DNA of 8,896 nucleotides, taken from Candidatus Aenigmatarchaeota archaeon. GTDB taxonomy: Archaea; Aenigmatarchaeota; Aenigmatarchaeia; GW2011-AR5. Position numbers and translations under genes: made by a program. The DNA lies in NCBI GenBank assembly GCA_016187365.1, contig JACPJX010000037.1:1-8896 (forward strand), written 5' to 3'. This document shows, one piece after another, positions 6,150 to 8,896 of this stretch. Positions within the stretch are counted from its first letter, which is position 1, and every line of letters starts with the position of its first letter. The notes below the pieces were generated by a model. That model made no database searches and was not told the origin of the DNA. It saw only the letters and a list, made by a program, of their open reading frames with translations.

Positions 6150-6157
6150 TTATTATA
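6150..6157 (+). promoter_or_regulatory. TATA box of the large lipoprotein gene
   Basis: TTATTATA is centred about 24 bases before the ATG at 6177, with no Shine-Dalgarno site in the AT-rich gap. This fits leaderless transcription. Confidence 0.55.
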
Positions 6158-6176
6158 CACGAAATCAAATATTTTA

Positions 6177-8183
6177 ATGAAGACAAGCCGCTTGATTCTT
6201 GCGCTGGCCTTAATAATTCTCATCGGCGGATGCGTCCAGCAGCAGAAAGAAGTCATAGACGCGGACGCTAAATTCCCCTGCGAGAACGACAACAGCGTGC
6301 AGAGCAGGGGTTATATTCTGCTCATGGGACTTGGCGACCATACCAAGGAAGTCTGGGCTGCCGAAAAAATCCTCATGGAACAGGACCCCAAAACGCGATT
6401 TGTGCTGATATACGACCAGGATGAAAATTCTCATATTGAAAACATCAGCAAAAAATTCCTCGCCGACGCGGATGCAATTCTCACGGAGAATCCGGTTGAG
6501 GAGCTTGTCATCTTCGGCTCCAGCGCAGGCGGCGTGACATCCTCTTACTCCATAAGCCGCCTTGACTTTTCCGGACCGGTGGCTCTGCATACACTGGCTT
6601 CTCCTATCGGCGGTTACGACCTCACAGGATGGAAGGCCCAGTTTCTCGGCGACAGGCAGGGATTTCTGCGCGACATTGCCATCGGATTCGGGCCGTTTGA
6701 AAAGCCCGGAGACAACGTGAAGGTATATCATCACAAGACTGTCACAGATACCATACTCAAGGATTATTATTGCGGTGATATGGCGGCGTTCTGCGACGTG
6801 CGCGAGATCCAGAACAACAACATAGAGGGCAGCAAGGAGTTCTACTATCCGCAGTACGACCATGACACCATAATGGGCGCAGTTATAAGGGACGTACTGA
6901 AATGCTACAATCCAGCTATTGAGGAATCGCTTCAGAAAGAAACGTCATCTCCCAGGTTAGGCAGCCTCTGCATAGGGGAGGAAGCATGCAATATCTTCTG
7001 CAAGGACAGCATGGCCAAGTGCCAGGAATACTGCAACAGCGATTCCGGAAATCCCCTGTGCCAGAAGCCTTTTGCATTTCAGATGAAATTAGTTGAGGCG
7101 GAGCAAGAAACACGCCCAGAGACAGTGCAGAAAATTATTGAGGAACCGAAAGAGCAGTGCAGTGGAACCAAGACGAAGTTTAGCCATGCCCCCGTGAACC
7201 TTGACAAAACCCTGGTTATGCTCCCTCTGGGGCTGACGACAGGCAATCACGTGACGCCCATTGACCACCATTATTTCCAGAACTTCAACAACGACGGGTT
7301 TGATATTGAAGTCTACTCGCCCGGCGACGGCTACGTAACGGAAATAGGCCACATGCCCGGAGCCAAGGAAGGCGAAGACTACAGGGTCGTCATAGAGCAT
7401 ACGTGCACTGTTTCCAGCATCTATATCCATGTCGGCACTTTGTCTGAGAAATTGAAAACAAATGCGGTATGGAGAAATGGCTACTCAAGCGTCAGAATAC
7501 CTGTCAAAGCCGGAGAAACCATCGGCTTCTATGAGAAAAATGTTGATTATAACCTTGTCGACGAAGAATTTGTGCTGAAAGGGTTCATAGTACCCGAGCA
7601 CTATGATGGAGAGTCGTGGAAAATCCACGTGCCAAATACGTATGATTACTTCAACGAGCCTGTAAGAAGCCAGCTTGTTGAAAAGAGCGTGCGGACGGTG
7701 GAGCCGATAAGCGGAAAGATAGACTATGATATCGACGGCCGGCTTGTCGGGAACTGGTTCCTGGAAGGGACGGGCGGCTACGGAAACGGTGGAATCAGGC
7801 CCGAATACTGGAGCACGCACCTGTCATTCACCTACAACGGCTACGACCCTTCCCAGATAATTGTTTCAATTGGGAACTTCAACGGCGAACCGAAGCAGTT
7901 CGCCGTCAAAGGCAACTCACCTGATCCGGCTGACGTGAGCACGGCAAGCGGTCTGGTAAAATACGAGCTCCTGCCTGATTTTGACTACATAACAGAGGGA
8001 GGAAGCTCCTGGGACAGAGTTAGCTTTGCAAAAATTTCAAGAGCAGTTGGAACAGGCAGTGTGTCAGGTGTTGTGCTTGTCCAGATGACCGGCGACAGGA
8101 AAATCAAATTCGAGGCATTTCCTGACAAAACATCTTCTGAAGTATCCAGGTTCACGCAGAATGCCAAGACTTACGAAAGATAA
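6177..8183 (+). CDS. multidomain surface lipoprotein: hydrolase-like plus LytM-like
   Basis: This 668-residue protein starts with a classic lipoprotein signal (MKTSRL, hydrophobic core, IGGC with Cys19), so it should be anchored outside the membrane. Four parts follow. (1) About 45-243 is alpha/beta-hydrolase-like: strand FVLIYD, nucleophile elbow GSSAGG (114-119, Ser116), strand PVALHTL, and candidate triad partners D191 and H229 (YDHDTIMG). (2) 265-295 is a mini-domain with six Cys (265, 271, 275, 282, 286, 295). (3) About 340-465 resembles an M23/LytM-type barrel: GNHVTPIDHH, YSPGDGYVTEIG, VVIEHTC, IYIHVG and VPVKAGETIG-like spacing, but the final HxH of M23 peptidases is replaced by VDYNLVD, so it may be inactive. 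(4) About 510-650 is beta-rich, with DYDIDG and VGNWFLEGTGGYG. Substrate is unknown; a carbohydrate or cell-envelope ester is a guess. It stands alone between taw2 and taw1. Confidence 0.85.
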   Translation: MKTSRLILALALIILIGGCVQQQKEVIDADAKFPCENDNSVQSRGYILLMGLGDHTKEVWAAEKILMEQDPKTRFVLIYDQDENSHIENISKKFLADADAILTENPVEELVIFGSSAGGVTSSYSISRLDFSGPVALHTLASPIGGYDLTGWKAQFLGDRQGFLRDIAIGFGPFEKPGDNVKVYHHKTVTDTILKDYYCGDMAAFCDVREIQNNNIEGSKEFYYPQYDHDTIMGAVIRDVLKCYNPAIEESLQKETSSPRLGSLCIGEEACNIFCKDSMAKCQEYCNSDSGNPLCQKPFAFQMKLVEAEQETRPETVQKIIEEPKEQCSGTKTKFSHAPVNLDKTLVMLPLGLTTGNHVTPIDHHYFQNFNNDGFDIEVYSPGDGYVTEIGHMPGAKEGEDYRVVIEHTCTVSSIYIHVGTLSEKLKTNAVWRNGYSSVRIPVKAGETIGFYEKNVDYNLVDEEFVLKGFIVPEHYDGESWKIHVPNTYDYFNEPVRSQLVEKSVRTVEPISGKIDYDIDGRLVGNWFLEGTGGYGNGGIRPEYWSTHLSFTYNGYDPSQIIVSIGNFNGEPKQFAVKGNSPDPADVSTASGLVKYELLPDFDYITEGGSSWDRVSFAKISRAVGTGSVSGVVLVQMTGDRKIKFEAFPDKTSSEVSRFTQNAKTYER

Positions 8184-8189
8184 ACGACT

Positions 8190-8197
8190 TTTATAAA
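8190..8197 (+). promoter_or_regulatory. TATA box of taw1
   Basis: TTTATAAA is centred about 25 bases before the taw1 ATG at 8218, seven bases after the stop codon of the large lipoprotein gene. This is the best TATA match in the window and indicates that taw1 has its own leaderless promoter. Confidence 0.65.
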
Positions 8198-8217
8198 CCC
8201 TTCCGCGAATTCATAAT

Positions 8218-8896
8218 ATGCTGAAAATATTGAACCAGCCGCAAGCCGAATGCAACGCCATACCAGACGGCTTCGTGGACGTTCCGGAAGAAATAAGTGA
8301 TAAAATAGATGCAAAACTTGACTTCATGCGCGAAAAGACGACACAGATGGGATACCGCTTCGTGGGCAGGCATTCCGCGATAAAAGTCTGCAACTGGACG
8401 AAGGAAAGCATTCGGGGCAGGAACGTCTGCTACAAGAACAAGTTCTACGGTATAGAATCCAATCAATGCGTCCAGATGACGCCCGTCATGTTCTTCTGTA
8501 ATTTCAACTGCCTGCACTGCTGGAGAAACTTCGACTACATGCTCCCCAGGAAGGAGGAGCAGTGGGACGATCCGAAAGAAATTTTGGACGGCTGCATAGA
8601 CGCCCAGCGCAGGATACTGCAGGGCTTCCGGGGCAACGAGAACGCTGATTTCAGAAAACTCGAGGAAGCGATGATGCCGAAGCATGTCGCCATTTCGCTT
8701 TCAGGCGAGCCTATGCTTTATCCTCATCTCCCTGAATTCGTGGACGAAATCAAAAGCAGGGGCATGACCGCGTACCTGGTGAGCAACGGCACGGTGCCCG
8801 GGATGACGGAGCGCCTGCTTGAGCACCAGCCGACCAACCTTTACATTTCCGTATATGGAACGACGCCCGAGATGTACAAGCGCACGGCCGTGCCCA
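8218..8896 (+). CDS. taw1: tRNA 4-demethylwyosine synthase Taw1, N-terminal part
   Basis: The first 226 codons are present; the gene runs off the right edge (the family is usually about 310-360 residues). This cytoplasmic radical-SAM enzyme joins two carbons of pyruvate to N1-methylguanosine 37 of tRNA-Phe, making the tricyclic imG-14 that Taw2 then modifies. The radical-SAM cluster motif is C94-N-F-N-C98-L-H-C101-W (CxxxCxxC). Three more cysteines, C58, C71 and C84, are spaced 13 and 13 apart and 10 before the motif, the spacing I recall for the second iron-sulfur cluster of archaeal TYW1. The SAM amino-group loop SLSGEPMLYP (160-169) and the strand YLVSNGTVP (186-194) follow. The archaeal form lacks the flavodoxin domain of eukaryotic TYW1, and none is seen here. 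A leaderless start at 8218 is supported by the TATA box. The m1G37 substrate is made by Trm5, not in this window. Confidence 0.95.
   Translation, partial: MLKILNQPQAECNAIPDGFVDVPEEISDKIDAKLDFMREKTTQMGYRFVGRHSAIKVCNWTKESIRGRNVCYKNKFYGIESNQCVQMTPVMFFCNFNCLHCWRNFDYMLPRKEEQWDDPKEILDGCIDAQRRILQGFRGNENADFRKLEEAMMPKHVAISLSGEPMLYPHLPEFVDEIKSRGMTAYLVSNGTVPGMTERLLEHQPTNLYISVYGTTPEMYKRTAVP

Noticed and set aside
6210..6863. Minus-strand ORF of 217 codons within the large lipoprotein gene
   Set aside because: It is antisense to the signal peptide and hydrolase-like domain, which carry clear motifs, and it has no recognisable domain or promoter of its own.
7722..7757. Possible EF-hand loop in the large lipoprotein (DYDIDG, residues 516-521)
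   Set aside because: Acidic residues at positions 1, 3 and 5 and the Gly at 6 fit, but position 12 is Trp, not Glu or Asp, and the surroundings look like beta strands and not helices.

Overview
The window reads as a piece of an archaeal chromosome. The evidence is the gene content (an archaeal-type wybutosine pathway pair, Taw1 and Taw2, made as separate short proteins) and the promoters: most genes have an AT-rich TATA-like box centred about 24-28 bases before the start codon and no clear Shine-Dalgarno sequence, the pattern of leaderless archaeal transcripts. The genes are compact and mostly of moderate GC. A lineage cannot be fixed from the sequence alone; an uncultivated euryarchaeal or DPANN-like archaeon is a guess, prompted partly by a small Cys-rich motif that I remember from such genomes.

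Left part (1-4817), all on the minus strand. Reading in the direction of transcription (right to left): a small lipoprotein with one canonical EF-hand loop, tRNase Z, a calcium-type (P2A) cation ATPase, a 39-residue charged microprotein, then an AT-rich islet with two orphan small genes (one with two membrane helices, one soluble), and finally the N-terminus of an APC-type amino acid permease cut by the left edge.

Right part (4826-8896). A YbaK/ProX-type aminoacyl-tRNA deacylase on the plus strand diverges from the small lipoprotein and converges, with a 13-base overlap, on taw2 (minus). From the taw2 promoter region a large two-domain lipoprotein diverges on the plus strand. It is followed closely by taw1 (plus), cut by the right edge.

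How the genes relate. Four genes act on tRNA: tRNase Z (3' end maturation), the YbaK-type deacylase (removal of wrong amino acids), and Taw2 and Taw1 (consecutive steps of wybutosine synthesis at G37 of tRNA-Phe). The second theme is the cell surface: two predicted lipoproteins, a Ca2+-type pump and a permease. The least conventional gene is the 668-residue lipoprotein, which seems to join an alpha/beta-hydrolase-like domain with a GxSxG elbow, a six-cysteine mini-domain, a degenerate LytM/M23-like barrel and a further beta-rich domain. I saw no rRNA, tRNA, CRISPR array, insertion sequence or obvious defence system, and no gene-free stretch over 300 bases.
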